Shown in pieces: positions 1 to 11,670 of a stretch of DNA of 64,000 nt. Origin of the DNA: Geosiphon pyriformis (taxonomy: Eukaryota > Glomeromycota > Glomeromycetes > Archaeosporales > Geosiphonaceae); the NCBI GenBank assembly GCA_016748015.1, contig JAAOMT010000779.1, forward strand, positions 143,882 to 207,881, written 5' to 3'. A model generated the notes under the pieces. That model ran no database searches and had not been told where the DNA came from. It saw only the letters and a list, made by a program, of their open reading frames with translations. Positions within the stretch are counted from its first letter, which is position 1. Each line of letters begins with the position of its first letter. A program made the translations under genes and the position numbers.

Positions 1-8
1 AGCTTTAC

Positions 9-70
9 CTTTTAGTTTTTTCACCTTCTTCGGTAACTGAGTCTTTCGGAACAACTTTAGAGGTAGACAT
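9..70 (-). CDS. First exon of a gene running off the left edge
   Basis: An ATG at 70 on the minus strand opens a 20-codon lysine/threonine/glutamate-rich stretch beginning MSTSKVV. It ends in an AAAAG|GTAAAG splice donor just before the window edge. The reading frame can be extended upstream to 193, but that part looks like untranslated leader; the ATG at 70 is the more natural start because a 700-bp intergenic region shared with the plus-strand gene at 771 lies upstream. The product cannot be recognised from so short a piece. It could be the charged tail of a nuclear or chromatin protein, but this is a guess. The call as a real exon rests only on the in-frame donor and the position. Confidence 0.3.
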
Positions 71-770
71 ATTGAATGAAAACGTTCGGTTTTTACTGCG
101 CACTTTCACTAAACAAAGCACGAATTTTTCAAAATAAAATTTATTTGGAACCGTGTGGCTCAGTGACTCACATAGAGCTAACATTACACGCATAATTTAA
201 TGAGTCATATTTTTTACCACAGGAAATTTGAAACAATGCTGTGATGGTGAGATATGCTAACTAAAAAAAAAGTTACTAATTTCATTGTTGAATCTTTGAC
301 CAGATCACAGATCAGTAAAATTATGATTGAAATATACGTTGAATTTAATCGCAGCTGAGTATTTTGAAAATCAAAGACTCAAAAAGGATCTTCAGGCGTT
401 ATTTGCGGGCTGCATGATCAAAGAAAAAGATTTGCGTGGTTGGTTAGACCGCGAACAAAGCCGATTTTTGTAACCTGGTTTCTTTCCCACAGCCTCATAA
501 AAGGGGCGGGTCAAAGAACAAAACCCTCTGGTGAGTTAAGCGCGTAATAATATTCTAAGCAAGAAAATATCAAGAAAGGTTATCGCAAAAGGCACTTATC
601 CACAAAAAGCAAAAACGCTTTCTCAAACATTTTTTATATTACTTGAAAGAAGCGAGAGAGATTCGACTATCTTTGGGAGAGTGAAACTTGTGGTGTGGGC
701 GTACTCTAATACCCTCAAAAAGTTTGAAGAAGAAAAAACGAACTTACAATCTCCCACCTCTTTATAGTAA
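71..770. other. Intergenic region between divergent genes
   Basis: No coding signal was found on either strand. It separates the minus-strand exon at 9-70 from the plus-strand gene at 771, so it probably holds both promoters. Base composition is less AT-biased than the deserts further on. I see no convincing TATA box or other named motif. Confidence 0.5.
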
Positions 771-1574
771 ATGGATACCTGCAACAGTGGGCAGCCTCAT
801 GACGTGAATACTTTCACGATGGACAATGAAGAGTCACTCATGGCTTCCTTTAGGTCTGCCGCACAAGCAGTTACAGAATTATATACCAAAGGACAAAATC
901 AAAAGCGTCAAGCCTACCATAATGGTTATCAAAAGTGTTTGGAAGACTTGATGAGCTTTCTTCATACACACCATAGTGTACAACAACAGAGATCACAGAA
1001 TGGTGGTCATTCCCAACAAGCTTTAGTAAACGCAAATATCTCTGCTGCGGAATTATGCAGTTGGGCCCAATCAAAACACAATGAAGCGCAAGCTGCAGGG
1101 ACATCTTCGCGCCATCAAACACAACAACATTCACCGGTAGCGCCTCAACAACAAGGACAGCACCAACATCAATACGAAGAATCCTCCCCTCAACAACCAC
1201 AATCTTTCCAGTCCAGTGTAGCCAATGAGCAGCAACAACAGCAACAGCAACAGCAACAACAACAACAACAACAACAACCTATTTCACAATCATATAATAC
1301 CAACGCAATCAATAATCCATTGCCCAATAATATATTTGGAAGGGAAAATAACCAATTCACCTTTTGCTTCCAGACGCACACGATGTATAATCAACCTAAT
1401 CAACGTGAAATTGATAACATTGATACAGGTCAGGAAGGTGGCATCGGTAATGTGATTGGCAATGACAGTCTCAAACGACGATTTACTGCCAATGAACAAA
1501 TTTTCCTCGGACGTCCTGTTGATCCTGTATTTGAACAGGCATCTAAGCGAGGAAGGACAAGAAAAGAAGAATAA
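771..1574 (+). CDS. HAPSTR1/C16orf72-like (DUF4588) protein with polyglutamine tract
   Basis: A single-exon 267-aa ORF. Residues about 22-65 (ESLMASFRSAAQAVTELYTK ... GYQKCLEDLMSFL) match the helical core of the DUF4588/HAPSTR1 (TAPR1, C16orf72) family: an SFR.AA.AVT.LY segment followed by a GY..CL.DL..F helix. In animals this family binds the ubiquitin ligase HUWE1 and tunes stress signalling; that role is family knowledge and not shown for this fungus. The rest is low complexity: Gln/His/Ser-rich from about residue 70, a 16-residue glutamine run at about 154-169, and Asn/Gln-rich sequence after that. The C-terminus is basic (SLKRRF ... ASKRGRTRKEE) and could serve as a nuclear localisation signal. 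The start is the first ATG in the frame. Family assignment rests on the short N-terminal core only. Confidence 0.7.
   Translation: MDTCNSGQPHDVNTFTMDNEESLMASFRSAAQAVTELYTKGQNQKRQAYHNGYQKCLEDLMSFLHTHHSVQQQRSQNGGHSQQALVNANISAAELCSWAQSKHNEAQAAGTSSRHQTQQHSPVAPQQQGQHQHQYEESSPQQPQSFQSSVANEQQQQQQQQQQQQQQQQPISQSYNTNAINNPLPNNIFGRENNQFTFCFQTHTMYNQPNQREIDNIDTGQEGGIGNVIGNDSLKRRFTANEQIFLGRPVDPVFEQASKRGRTRKEE
1230..1277 (+). repeat. CAG/CAA polyglutamine repeat
   Basis: Sixteen consecutive Gln codons within the DUF4588-like gene, a mixture of CAG and CAA that becomes pure CAA in the second half. The mixed first half would be expected to slip less than pure CAG; the CAA run could vary in length between nuclei or strains. 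Confidence 0.95.
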
Positions 1575-2829
1575 AGGTTAATAAATCCTCAATGTGATAG
1601 TAGAATCAAATGGGTCGATAATTTTTCCTTTAATATTCGGTACAAGTTTGTTGTGTTGGATGAAGGCTTGATGATGATGACACTACCGGTGGTACCTGGT
1701 CAACTTGTCATTGAAGGTATATATTTTATTTTTCTGGTTTAAGTATTTGTTTCTAATAAAAATTAATTACTTATTAGTAAACCTACTTTTCTACTGTCCT
1801 TAAAAGATAAGGAAACTCAGGTTTCTACTGATGGTTGTTCGATTTGGCACAACTCTTCGATAGGATATCATCGAATGTTTTTGTCTTGTTTAGGGATTCG
1901 TGATTTTATACAAGTTAAAGGACAATTTTCCTTACGTATCCTGAAGACGAAAAAGTGTTCATGTAGTTTAGTGAAAATTTTAAAGACCATATTTCTATGT
2001 TAACATTAAATTTTGTTAACAACACAGTCAGTAGTTATTAAAAGCTATCATCTTTGAAAATTTTTGATAATTTGAGGAGTCATAATTTTCTAAGGTATCT
2101 AACTCGATTGAGATTCATGTCATCAAGCTTTTTGCGTTTATTTACACCATTCATTTATCTTTTTTACATCGATCCTTTTAACTACTAATGTGAATTTTCG
2201 AATAAAATGCGTCATGTTATTTCAAACGAAAAGTTACTTTTCAAAATGCTCATTAAAAGTAATAGGCGAAAAATCTATCAGCCAATCCTTGAAAATATTC
2301 CATAAAAACTAGTAAGTTTCACCGAGGATAAACATTGCCAATGTTTTTTGTTTGACAAAAAGACAAAGAAATCATCTTATTGCGATAGTTTCTTTTTTTA
2401 GCAAATTTTGGTTAGACTTTTTTGAATGACCAAAAAAAGTGGATAAATAAATAAATAAATAAAAATCTTGTTAATATTTTTCTTAAAACTAATCATCCTG
2501 TTTAAAAATAGGAAATTAATTATCAATAATAATTTAATTAAAATATTTTAATATACGCCAAAATTAATAATCATATCTAAAATAAAATAAATAAACAAAT
2601 AAAAATTATATTATTTAAATAAAATATAAACTCTATTTAATTTTTAAATTTTTATAAAAAATATTTTTGTGATTTAATTTTTTAACATTAATAAATAAAA
2701 TCATTATAAATTATTTATAAAAATAAAAATAAAAATAATATTAAGGTTTTATTTTCATATTTTTAAAAATTTTAAAAAATAAACAAATATAATTTACTGA
2801 TAGCTAAACAATCTAGAAAAACCAGAATC
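1575..2829. other. Intergenic, AT-rich; no gene seen
   Basis: The first part (to about 1730) is probably the 3' UTR of the gene ending at 1574. From about 2430 the sequence becomes almost pure A+T, including an (AAAT)n run at about 2443-2464. No ORF with recognisable content was found. Confidence 0.5.
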
Positions 2830-3966
2830 ATGAGCGAGCAGTCAAAGAACGCTATGGACCTTCTCTACTGGATAAGGTCACCCTTAAAAGCAAATGATGA
2901 TATATACTCTCCTTTGAAGTTTACTTCACCTTCAACCAGGGGCTCGAAGGCTACTCGCAGTTTCGTCTATGAGAAAAATGAGGTATTGGATGAGATTCAG
3001 CAAACATATACTCCGACACCCTTAAACCGATTAGTCAAAGGCAAACAAAGAACAGATGGCCTTGAACAAAGTTCGCTGAGGACTGCTAGAAAACTGGTTA
3101 CCCCCTTTTCGTCATCAAGCCAGGTGATAACTACACCATTTAGTGGCGTATTTTCAAAGCGTACTAAATATACTTCAAATTCCCGGATTTCAATAACGGA
3201 AAATACGTCTGCATTACCCCTTTCTCCTATATTCGCCAAATCTAGTGACATTCGATCAGGACCGAGTCTTGATATTGTGAATGAAGACATACTGCCTTCA
3301 AATTCACCTCAAGTTCCAGAGCAACAAAAACATTATGTTAAAGCCGGGGAAAATGTGCCGATATCTACGCCTTCTAGCATAGAAAGCAATTCATTAGTTG
3401 AGGCCCACAATTATATCGATGAAAATATAGTTCATAATAACTCATCACCAATATTGTTGCCCATAGAAATTAAGCAGATAGATTCATCACTGGGTACTTC
3501 ATATAACCCTCTAGATATCCCTATATTTATTGAAGAATCAAAAGAGCAACCACAAATAGAGTTATCAATGAATACATTATCCAGATCTCATGAAGCTCCC
3601 AAGATTATGGAAGAAGAGGAAACAAAAGAGCGTACCATGATTTATGTTTCGTTACCAATCATTGATTCTAGGAGGAAAAAACCTCATTATTCTATAGAAT
3701 CTTCAGCACGATTAGTTTCTAAAAGAAAGATAGATGAGGTTGAGAATTCTGAAGACAGTGAATCTTTGAGACATTCTGCCAAACGATTGAGACTCATGAG
3801 TATAGAAGAGTACAATATTGAGCTCGAAGAGTATGAAAACGCTCGTCTAGAGGAAGAGGAGTTAATTGCCATTGAAGCTGGGGAACGGCTTCATCAATTG
3901 GATTTCGGTCAATTAATGGGGATTCTATGGGAGGATTTCCGGGACATTATTGAAGGAATCTTTTAA
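2830..3966 (+). CDS. Hypothetical protein, 378 aa, charged and serine/proline-rich
   Basis: A single open reading frame beginning MSEQSKNAMDLLYWIRSPLK and ending in TAA. I do not recognise the family. The N-terminal 120 residues hold several short S/T-P motifs (RSPLK, YSPLKF, TYTPTP, LVTPF), which look like proline-directed kinase sites. The middle is Ser/Asn/Pro-rich and probably disordered. Residues about 295-318 are basic (SKRKIDEVENSED ... SAKRLRL), a possible nuclear localisation signal. The last 50 residues are strongly acidic and predicted helical (IEEYNIELEEYENARLEEEE), ending in a hydrophobic IIEGIF tail. Dense S/T-P sites with a basic patch would suit a cell-cycle-regulated nuclear protein; that is inference. 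Unlike its flanks it has balanced composition and no internal stops, which supports a real gene. Confidence 0.65.
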   Translation: MSEQSKNAMDLLYWIRSPLKANDDIYSPLKFTSPSTRGSKATRSFVYEKNEVLDEIQQTYTPTPLNRLVKGKQRTDGLEQSSLRTARKLVTPFSSSSQVITTPFSGVFSKRTKYTSNSRISITENTSALPLSPIFAKSSDIRSGPSLDIVNEDILPSNSPQVPEQQKHYVKAGENVPISTPSSIESNSLVEAHNYIDENIVHNNSSPILLPIEIKQIDSSLGTSYNPLDIPIFIEESKEQPQIELSMNTLSRSHEAPKIMEEEETKERTMIYVSLPIIDSRRKKPHYSIESSARLVSKRKIDEVENSEDSESLRHSAKRLRLMSIEEYNIELEEYENARLEEEELIAIEAGERLHQLDFGQLMGILWEDFRDIIEGIF

Positions 3967-5563
3967 AATTGAAGTCAATTTTGATTTACGAATAAAGATT
4001 AGAGCATTTTGATGTAATACTCATCAATTATAGTAATTCTGGAACGTTCAGGACTTGAGTGTTCAAATTTGTTTTTCATTGCCATTTTAGTCGGAATTAG
4101 ATCTTTGCAACGACTTAATCAATAGGGAAACAAATATTGATTTGGGCACTTCTAAGAACAGAAGAAAAGTTCAAATCGAATTCCCAGTTCGGTTATATTT
4201 TTTCGCTCCTCTCAGAGAGAAATAGTGGATACCGAGCAAGCCATCGGGAATCAGAATTTTGGACTTTGATGAATCTGGTCATTATTCTCATAGTTTATGA
4301 TCTAACAAACATGATTCAAATATCAAAGGAATGGGGTAATTGTAAAGGGTTATTTGCATCACTTTCATTTTGTTCGAGCAATATGTTTATTAACATCTCG
4401 CATTTTCAGCAATTTCCAAGTTGACATAAAATTTTCAAGTCAAATTTAGTATATTGGAAGTTTTCACAAAAATTACCAAATTGTGTTATTATTTTCCAAA
4501 TAAACGGATATGTCCCAAATAATAGCTAAAATACCAAAATATACAAACTGCATTTTTTCACAATAAATCTATTTATAGTGTTTTGTAACAAATAAAAATG
4601 GTTGGATTTTTTTCAATGTTTTAATGTAATGATTAAATGTAAAATTATTGTAATTTTAATGCTTAAAAAATTTTGTAATATTTTAAATATATATTTTATA
4701 CAAAATAACTTAATATTGTTTTTAATAGTCATGGTTCTTGACCAAAAATAAGCATGTTTTCGCTCGGCTTGGCAATTAATACATCACATTGTTGGGATTT
4801 GATGAATAAGTATTAAAAATATAATAATTTTAAAAAAAAAATTTTTTGTTTTAGTTTTTATAATTTCAATTCAATTTTTTAATATAAATAACATTATTTT
4901 TTTAAATAAAAAAAATTTTAAAACATAACTTTTTTGGTTTTTACAATAAATAATAATTAATTAAAAATAATTATATTATTAAATATAATTAAATATTGCT
5001 TTTTTTTATTTTAATAAATATATTGCTATTTTTTAAATTAAAATTATGTTATGTTTTAACAAAATATAGTTCAATTATTAATTAAGACATAAGATTCAGA
5101 AATTTTACAATTAGTAATAATTTACATATTTTTTATATTATATTGAATTTATTAAAATAAATTTATTTAAAAAAGTCATTTTTTGCATAATAACAATTAA
5201 ACTATTATTATTAAAAACCAAATTAACTAATTATATAATAAGTTTATTTGTATTAAATTTGATATTAAAAGTTTACAGCTTTTAAACTATTATTATTTTA
5301 ATGGAATTTTTTTTATTAACACAAAAATTTAAATTTACATCAAATATTTTATTATTTAATATATTATTTATACTATATTTTAGATTAAAAAAAATACTTA
5401 CCAATTTAAAAATCAAAGCAATTAAAGCACCAATAAGCTTAATAATAAATTTAATTAATAAAAAGAATTTGGCCAAATTCGATTTTAAAAAAGCCTATAT
5501 ATATATATATATATATATACTATATTGTATAGTACTTTGATAATTTTATTTCGAGAAAAATAC
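3967..5563. other. AT-rich intergenic desert with a TA microsatellite
   Basis: No credible gene. Weak ORFs at 4137-4424 and 5301-5540 have compositionally trivial translations rich in Ile, Leu, Asn, Lys and Phe. A dinucleotide (TA)n run lies at about 5496-5519. The desert lies directly downstream of the truncated HOOK-like gene, where its missing 3' exons should be. Confidence 0.5.
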
Positions 5564-6796
5564 TTGCGGTTCTTGCCGAAGAGCATCAATTTCCGTTTTT
5601 AATATAAGTTCATTTCTACCGCCGCTTTGACTCGATTGGGACATTGTCATCTCTAGATCTTTCAACCTCTGTTTTAAATCTTCTCTATCGTCTTCAATGA
5701 GATCCTTGAATATCAGACGAAACATTTTAGTTCAAAACATCACCAATTTCACAAAAATCTTTGGCACTTAAAAATTGCTTACAAATTTATAACGCAATTG
5801 GCGATGTTCTTCCATCAGAGCCTGATATGCTTTTTTGAGAGCATCTCTTTCACCTATGATACTCGCATGATCTTTGGTCGCTTTTAAAAATTCTTGCTCG
5901 CTGTCGATCATCAAGAGTTTTTAATATTGAAAAGTCTGAATCAAAATTTTGAATCAGAGCTACTTACGAGGAAGAGGTTGGTTGTTCCTGTGTATTGGCT
6001 TCCAATTTTTGCATTACCTGCAAAGAACACAAAAATTTGATTGAAAAAATAATTTTGAAGGATAATTATCCAGGGTTAAAAACTTTAAAAATTCCAATAC
6101 CCGTTCAATTGCCATCATCAGACCTTTTTGCGATTCAGCTGTCAATAACTGTATTTTCTCGATATAAGCTGCCCCATTTGGGCTCTGTACTGCTAAGGTA
6201 ACTATCAAAGAACATAATTTCATGGTTTCTTGACATCGGATTCTTTAGCAATCAGGTTTACATTCGGTGCATCAATATTTTTGGTGGAATAACCGGTAAC
6301 CTTCTCGTAATATTGTTGGATAAGAGTGTACAATTTTTTTAGGTTAACCGCATTGAGGACCCAATGGTCTTGCCTTGTCTCCGCACGAAGGGTCTTGAAC
6401 CACTTAGGATCACTTTGAAAAATCAAAATGTGACGCCCCAAAGGGATTTAGGGAGCTTGATGGCGATGATTTCTACCGAAGCTGTTCCAATCAAAATCTT
6501 TGACACAGTTTCGCCAAACTCACATGTCATTTACAATCTCAAACAGCACCGCTGCATCACAAAGGTCGTTATAGTCATTAACTGACCAAGAAAGTCCATC
6601 AAAGGTCTTGACCTAATCAAGTTGTTAACAGTGAATCAATAAGTGAAAAGTTTTGAGTGGTCAAATTAATGGTCAAAAACTTGAAGAATTTCATTTCTCC
6701 ATGATCCTTCTTTTGAAAAGACGACTTTTTCGCAAAACTCAGACATACCCAGTTCACGAACGCAGCTGCCAGTTCTTCCTCCTGAACTTTGGACAT
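5564..6796 (-). pseudogene. HOOK-family microtubule/dynein adaptor, 3'-truncated and frameshifted
   Basis: Seven exons can be joined by eye on the minus strand: 6796-6749, 6612-6524, 6412 to about 6222, about 6222-6101, 6017-5968, 5900-5783 and 5704-5564. The first two and a half encode a HOOK N-terminal (calponin-homology-like) domain: EELAAAFVNW joined to VKTFDGLSW, then AAVLFEIVND joined to IDPKWF, which is the conserved family turn. LCSLIVTLAVQ ... YIEKIQLL and GLMMAIERV follow, and then the start of a coiled coil (QEFLKATKDHASI, DREDLKQRLKDLEM). HOOK proteins link cargo to dynein and are usually about 700 aa; only about 250 remain, and the sequence runs into AT desert at 5560. At about 6222 one base is missing between the DVK and TMKLCS segments, shifting the frame with no room for an intron. 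Either break makes function doubtful. An assembly base error could explain the frameshift but not the missing coiled coil. Confidence 0.7.
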
Positions 6797-8849
6797 TTTA
6801 AGAGTTAATAGTTTTAAGGTTTGTTTTTTAAACAAGAATTTCTCAAAAGAAAAGAGAAAGCTCGAATATTAATAACAATTTATAGTGGATCTTGGGAAAA
6901 ATTTGGTGAATAGATAGAAAGAAAGGTATGAATAAAACTAAACGAAACTAAAGATGATAAATTATACCAAACTTCTAGTTGCAAAATAAATTTAGCAAGG
7001 ACTGCTTTTGAGTATTAATTAACACCAGTTCAGTGAATCTAAAATTAAACACAGAATTAATATTAGTAATAATAAAAAAAGCCAAAAAAGCAACAGTCTT
7101 TATATATAATATTATATTTATAAAAATTTTAAAATTAACGACAAATTTTATTACAGTTTTAAAAACATTTTACAATCTAATTTAAATTTTAATACTTAAA
7201 CAGTGTTAACAATTAGAAGTTTTTTATTAAATAGAATTTTTTCTTAAAGTATTAGTTTTAACAATAGCATTCATAAAAACAAAAAATAACAATAATATAT
7301 ATTTTAACTACTAAACAGAATTTGGAAATCAAAAATTAAAGCAAATATAATTATATATTTGAATAACTAACTTACTAATTTCAAAAACAATACAATTAAA
7401 TAGAAAATTTATCAATTTAGTTTTAAATAGGGCATATTGCACAAAGTGAACCAAGAATCTCAGAGATCAAAAATTTAGTCATTATTATCATAATTATAAT
7501 GTGATTATATTTTAACAGTTTTATAATCTCCCTATATAAAAATAGTAATATGAAACTCATTTACATCAAATCTACCATAGAACTATTAGAAGCATTTTAA
7601 AAAAAAAAGCAAGGTGAAAAAATTGCTCCATACGTTTTTAAAATCAATGATACCCAAAATTCTTGAGGAATATCTTGATAGAGAAAAAATCACTTACGAA
7701 ATTTATAAAGAACGAAAAATAAAAACCCATTAAACGAACCTTAACCCCAACTTATGATGAACCAAGAAAAAAGCGAAAACTAGAAACATAAAGCAAATAT
7801 CTGTTTCTTTATAATTATCGATAATCGGGAAAAATTTCCACGATTCTTTATATACAGTTCGAGTAAGAATAGCAATAAATACGATAATTTTGGTTCGCTG
7901 TGCCCCAAGTACTATAAATCCGACACACAATTCATGACCAGCAAAACCTGTATCGTTTTAGAAACAATGGGTAAGTATTAAAGGTAATAAAAAGGAAACA
8001 CTAGAATAAATCATTAGTAGAGTAGCCGTTTGATCGGCAAATCAACTGTTTTGAAATTAGTATAAAAACAGCACCATTTCACCCATGTTTTCGCATAAAA
8101 AAAAAAACAAATCACAATCGATCGAATTGCAACTGTATTATCGAAGCACAATTTTATTATCTAAAAAAATCAAATAACAATCCCACTCAAAATGTTTACT
8201 TTCGCTATTGAAATCTGCGAGTTACTGCTGCTGATCGCGCTTATCGCTGGTACTTCGCTCTACCATAAAAGTCCGGATTATAACTCAAATGCTTTTTCAA
8301 GCGATAAAATCAAGGACAATTAAATCAAAATACCAGCTACTCATTGAACGGAAATATTTATCAAGTTTGTGGGAAAGTCTAAACAAGTTACTTGATAAAA
8401 CTTCTAAGCTGGACTCAGTCGTATTTAACAAAATGGTTATAAAATACCACAAAGTGCACGGAAGAAAAAAGGCCAATTCTCGAGAAAAACAATCGAAGCG
8501 CTTAAAAAATGGGTAGATAAAAAAAAGAAGGGAAATGTAGACGTTTATAGCATTTGTAATAATATATAGCATAGATTTCACTAGAGCGACCAAAGTATAG
8601 GGATATTCAAAGAAGCTTATAAAAGAGATTTTCCCCTTTGTCTTCATTCTCTTTTGTCTCTGACAAAAGCATGGAGGGTTCCCGCTATATTTGGCTAAGT
8701 GTGCTGGACCCAACGGATTCGTTGATTCGGCGCTTCAATACGGAGAATTATCACATGTTTGTATAAGTAAAACTTATAAACAGGGCTGAGTTGGACGGGC
8801 GCAGATCGCGACTGTTCTTTTTTCACTAAACAAACGAAAACATCTAGAC
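6797..8849. other. Intergenic, mostly AT-rich; no supported gene
   Basis: No recognisable coding region. The only small candidate is a 43-codon ORF starting at ATG 8192, with a hydrophobic N-terminal segment (CELLLLIALIAGTS) like a signal anchor, but nothing else supports it. Overlapping ORFs at 8289-8516 and 8297-8713 oppose each other and neither has a recognisable product. The last 100 bases before 8850 are less AT-rich and probably form the promoter and leader of the next gene. Confidence 0.4.
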
Positions 8850-11376
8850 ATGGACGTGGATGCAAGACTAATGGGTGAACACGAGTTCTTTTGGAAATAC
8901 AGTAAAGACTGTCCCAGCGCAACCATTAAACAAGCGGATGCTGCATACAACGAATACCAAGACTTCTACGCTAAATACCATCAAGACAACCCTGGCGCGA
9001 CCACAAACTGCTATGAGGAATACCTCAAGACAAAGCAAGGTAAGCAAGCAACACACGTTTATTGGGAGGGTAGAGGAGCAACGGGGAGAAGAATTTGTAT
9101 ACTGTTACTGGTTTTATTCTATATTGCAAGAGAGGCACTTGGGTGTTATTAGTTGGGGCAGAGCTGAAACAGAGCAGAGCTAGGTTATATGTAAACTCGT
9201 TTCAAAGAAGACAAGAAATAGTATGGGTTACAAGAGACGTTATGGGTTAATAGAGGAGCAATGGAGGGAGAATAGTTCAAATGCATTACAACGTGCATTG
9301 GGATCATAGTACCGCTTGCGACATTGACTAATTGATGTTTTTCCTCCTGTTGCCGTGCATTTTTTAGCTGCGCTCCACCAACAAAATCAGGCTCTCATGG
9401 AGGCCTTTAAAATACCGTACAAGGATCCATCGAACATAGTCGAATTATTTCAAGACTACATCAATAAGAAACACGCGTATTGGTTTGCTAATCAGGCAGA
9501 TCACATACCTTATGGAACGCTCTTTCAGAGTTCTGGATACGGAAAAACCCGTCTTATTGAGCAAATTGCGAGGAGAATTCCTACATTATATGTGTGTCTA
9601 CGCCCCAAGGAAAGTACTGGATACCCACCTGCTACGCCTTACGCACCAGAGATCTTCGATAGACTGGGACAGATCTCAGGCGGAGAGGAATGGCGCTTCA
9701 TATACATTCTTTGGCATGCTATCAAAAAGCTACAAGGATATTCCCTCAATGAATCAGCTGAGAACCTCTGGAAACTGCAACTGGATTACGAGTGGTGCGA
9801 GAAATTCTGGGCAGAGGTCTTAGCAAGCAGTAAAGACTGGGAGAAAGTTAACCAGAGGGATGCAAACCTCAACAGAAATAAATTCCCATTCTCAGATAAT
9901 CCCGACAATAAAGTCAAGATTCTTTTATGCATTGACGAAGCTCGATACCTCATTAGTTCTGTGCAAAATGATGGCTGCAGGAAATTTCGGTTGTTTGGAA
10001 GAGCTATGAGACAAATCGACTGGAATGGCTTCTTCGTCCTATTTTTGGACACGCCCAGCAAAATTCCCAACTCCACACCACCGTCATCAGCAGACCCATC
10101 TGGAAGAAAGGACGAGCTAGAACTTAAATTATTTCATCCATTTACTCGACTTACAACGATGGATATCTTTGGAGAAAAGACAGAAGATCCAGTAGAAACA
10201 TCTGAAGAAGACCAGATGGTTCAATTGGCAAGGCTAGGGAGACCATTGATATACAGCTATTTTGATGTCAAACGGAAAGGTTCCTTCTCGACTCAAACAG
10301 CCCTTAAAGAACTTGTCTCACTATTGAAGATTAAACTTTTTGGTGGAGCATCTTCTTTCAAAGACAGCGAGGAAATGTCCAGTATTGCTGTTTTATCAGT
10401 TCTCGTTTGTTTGGATATTTCACCCCAATCAAAGATCCCTTCCGATCTCGTGACATCCCATATGGCAACGTGCGTTGCAGTATCACGTGACGGAGAGCGC
10501 TTGTTAATTCGTTATCCTTCGGAACCTTTATTAGCAGAAGCAGCGTTATCTGCTATTACTGATAACGAGACATTGATTTGTGTTCTTCAAAGATTCAATG
10601 AGATACTAAAAAAGGGGTTCGTGGACGCACGCCCTCGTGAAGAGGTGGTGGCACGAATTATCCTAATTCTCGCAGTGAGGTCTATACAGAAAACGAAACA
10701 ATGGAAATCAATTGCCATCACAGTCCAACGATTAATGGAATTACTGGATCCTGCTGCAGTTGATAACCTACAACATTTTGAGGATGCAACTGTGGCTTTT
10801 ACACACTTCATTCCCATAACATACTTTCCTGAAACATGTTATTTGAAAGAATATTATCAACGACGGTGTGCTGTGATTCTTAAGGGTAATAACCCTGGTG
10901 GAGACATTATGATTCCTGTAAAATTACCAGAAGACCGATATTCCTATATCCTCGTTCAAGTGGAAAATTATGCATTAAGCGACCGGAATGAAGACAAGAG
11001 CTATCCAGAGTCTGATTCATCCAAATTAACTTCACGATTTGTTTTTCGAAAATCAGATCTCGAAGATCATGAAGAGCAATGCATCACTTTATATTGGCAA
11101 CTCGGATTTCAAGGACAACTCAGAGAGGTCCCACCAATCTGCAAGTCCAAACCCCAAAATCTTGAAGAGCAAAAACAACACACTTTTGCACACGTTGGAC
11201 TAAATTTTTTCGAATTTCTTAATTACAACATCAAAAAAGAATTAGCAGACCTTTTGGACGCCTTTATTTCACCCTTTGATGAAGTATGGAAGTTTGAAAA
11301 TGAGGAGACAGGCAATCATTGGTCTGAGGATCATATCATGGCTCAAGATCCCCTTGTGTATTCATCATCAATGTGA
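8850..11376 (+). CDS. P-loop ATPase of an expanded fungal family, two exons
   Basis: Exon 1 is 8850-9039 and exon 2 is 9368-11376, joined over a 328-bp GT-AG intron (CAAG|GTAAGC ... TTTTTAG|CTGCG). The splice keeps frame and turns ETKQ-like exon-1 sequence into KTKQAALHQQNQ. The product is about 733 aa. A Walker A-like motif FQSSGYGKTRL lies at about residue 122 and a Walker B-like motif ILLCIDEA at about 247. CLRP and YPPATPY between them match a family of fungal P-loop NTPases (SSG.GK.R ... CLR ... YPP) that I associate with multi-copy, often Crinkler-like genes in AM fungi and Agaricomycetes. The first 60 residues resemble an HMG-type or repeat-rich helical region (AAYNEYQDFYAKYHQDNP). The C-terminal 400 residues have no domain I can name. 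The ORF is intact, with TGA as stop. Function unknown; ATP binding is the only supported activity. Confidence 0.75.
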
Positions 11377-11670
11377 TGACAAGTGATGTGTTCGCTTTTG
11401 ACTTTCTTCAATAGCAGGTATTACATTGAGTTTATGTATCTGGTGAGGCTGGCTTGAGTAGCTGGCTTGGTTTAGAGTATCTGCAAGTATTAATCAGCGA
11501 GGGAATTTATAGTCTTTTTTTATTTTAGAAAACGTAACGATAAAGTTACTCGAATATTGTAGCAAATGAATGAACCATATTAATGTCTTATTATTAGGAA
11601 AAATACAACCCACCAGAAACAGCGTAATAAACTGTCATTAATAAAAATATATATATAGGATTACTCGTAT
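11377..11670. other. Short intergenic spacer
   Basis: AT-rich with an (AT)n stretch at about 11647-11656. I see no gene; it probably contains the 3' UTR of the ATPase gene. Confidence 0.4.

Noticed and set aside
1190-1381. Minus-strand ORF with a poly-Cys run
   Set aside because: Shadow of the CAA/CAG polyglutamine tract read on the other strand.
5301-5540. 79-codon ORF in AT desert
   Set aside because: Translation is low-complexity Ile/Leu/Asn/Lys with a (TA)n tail; overlaps an equally trivial ORF on the other strand.
8297-8713. 138-codon minus-strand ORF with hydrophobic stretches
   Set aside because: No recognisable domain, overlaps opposing ORFs, no splice or context support.
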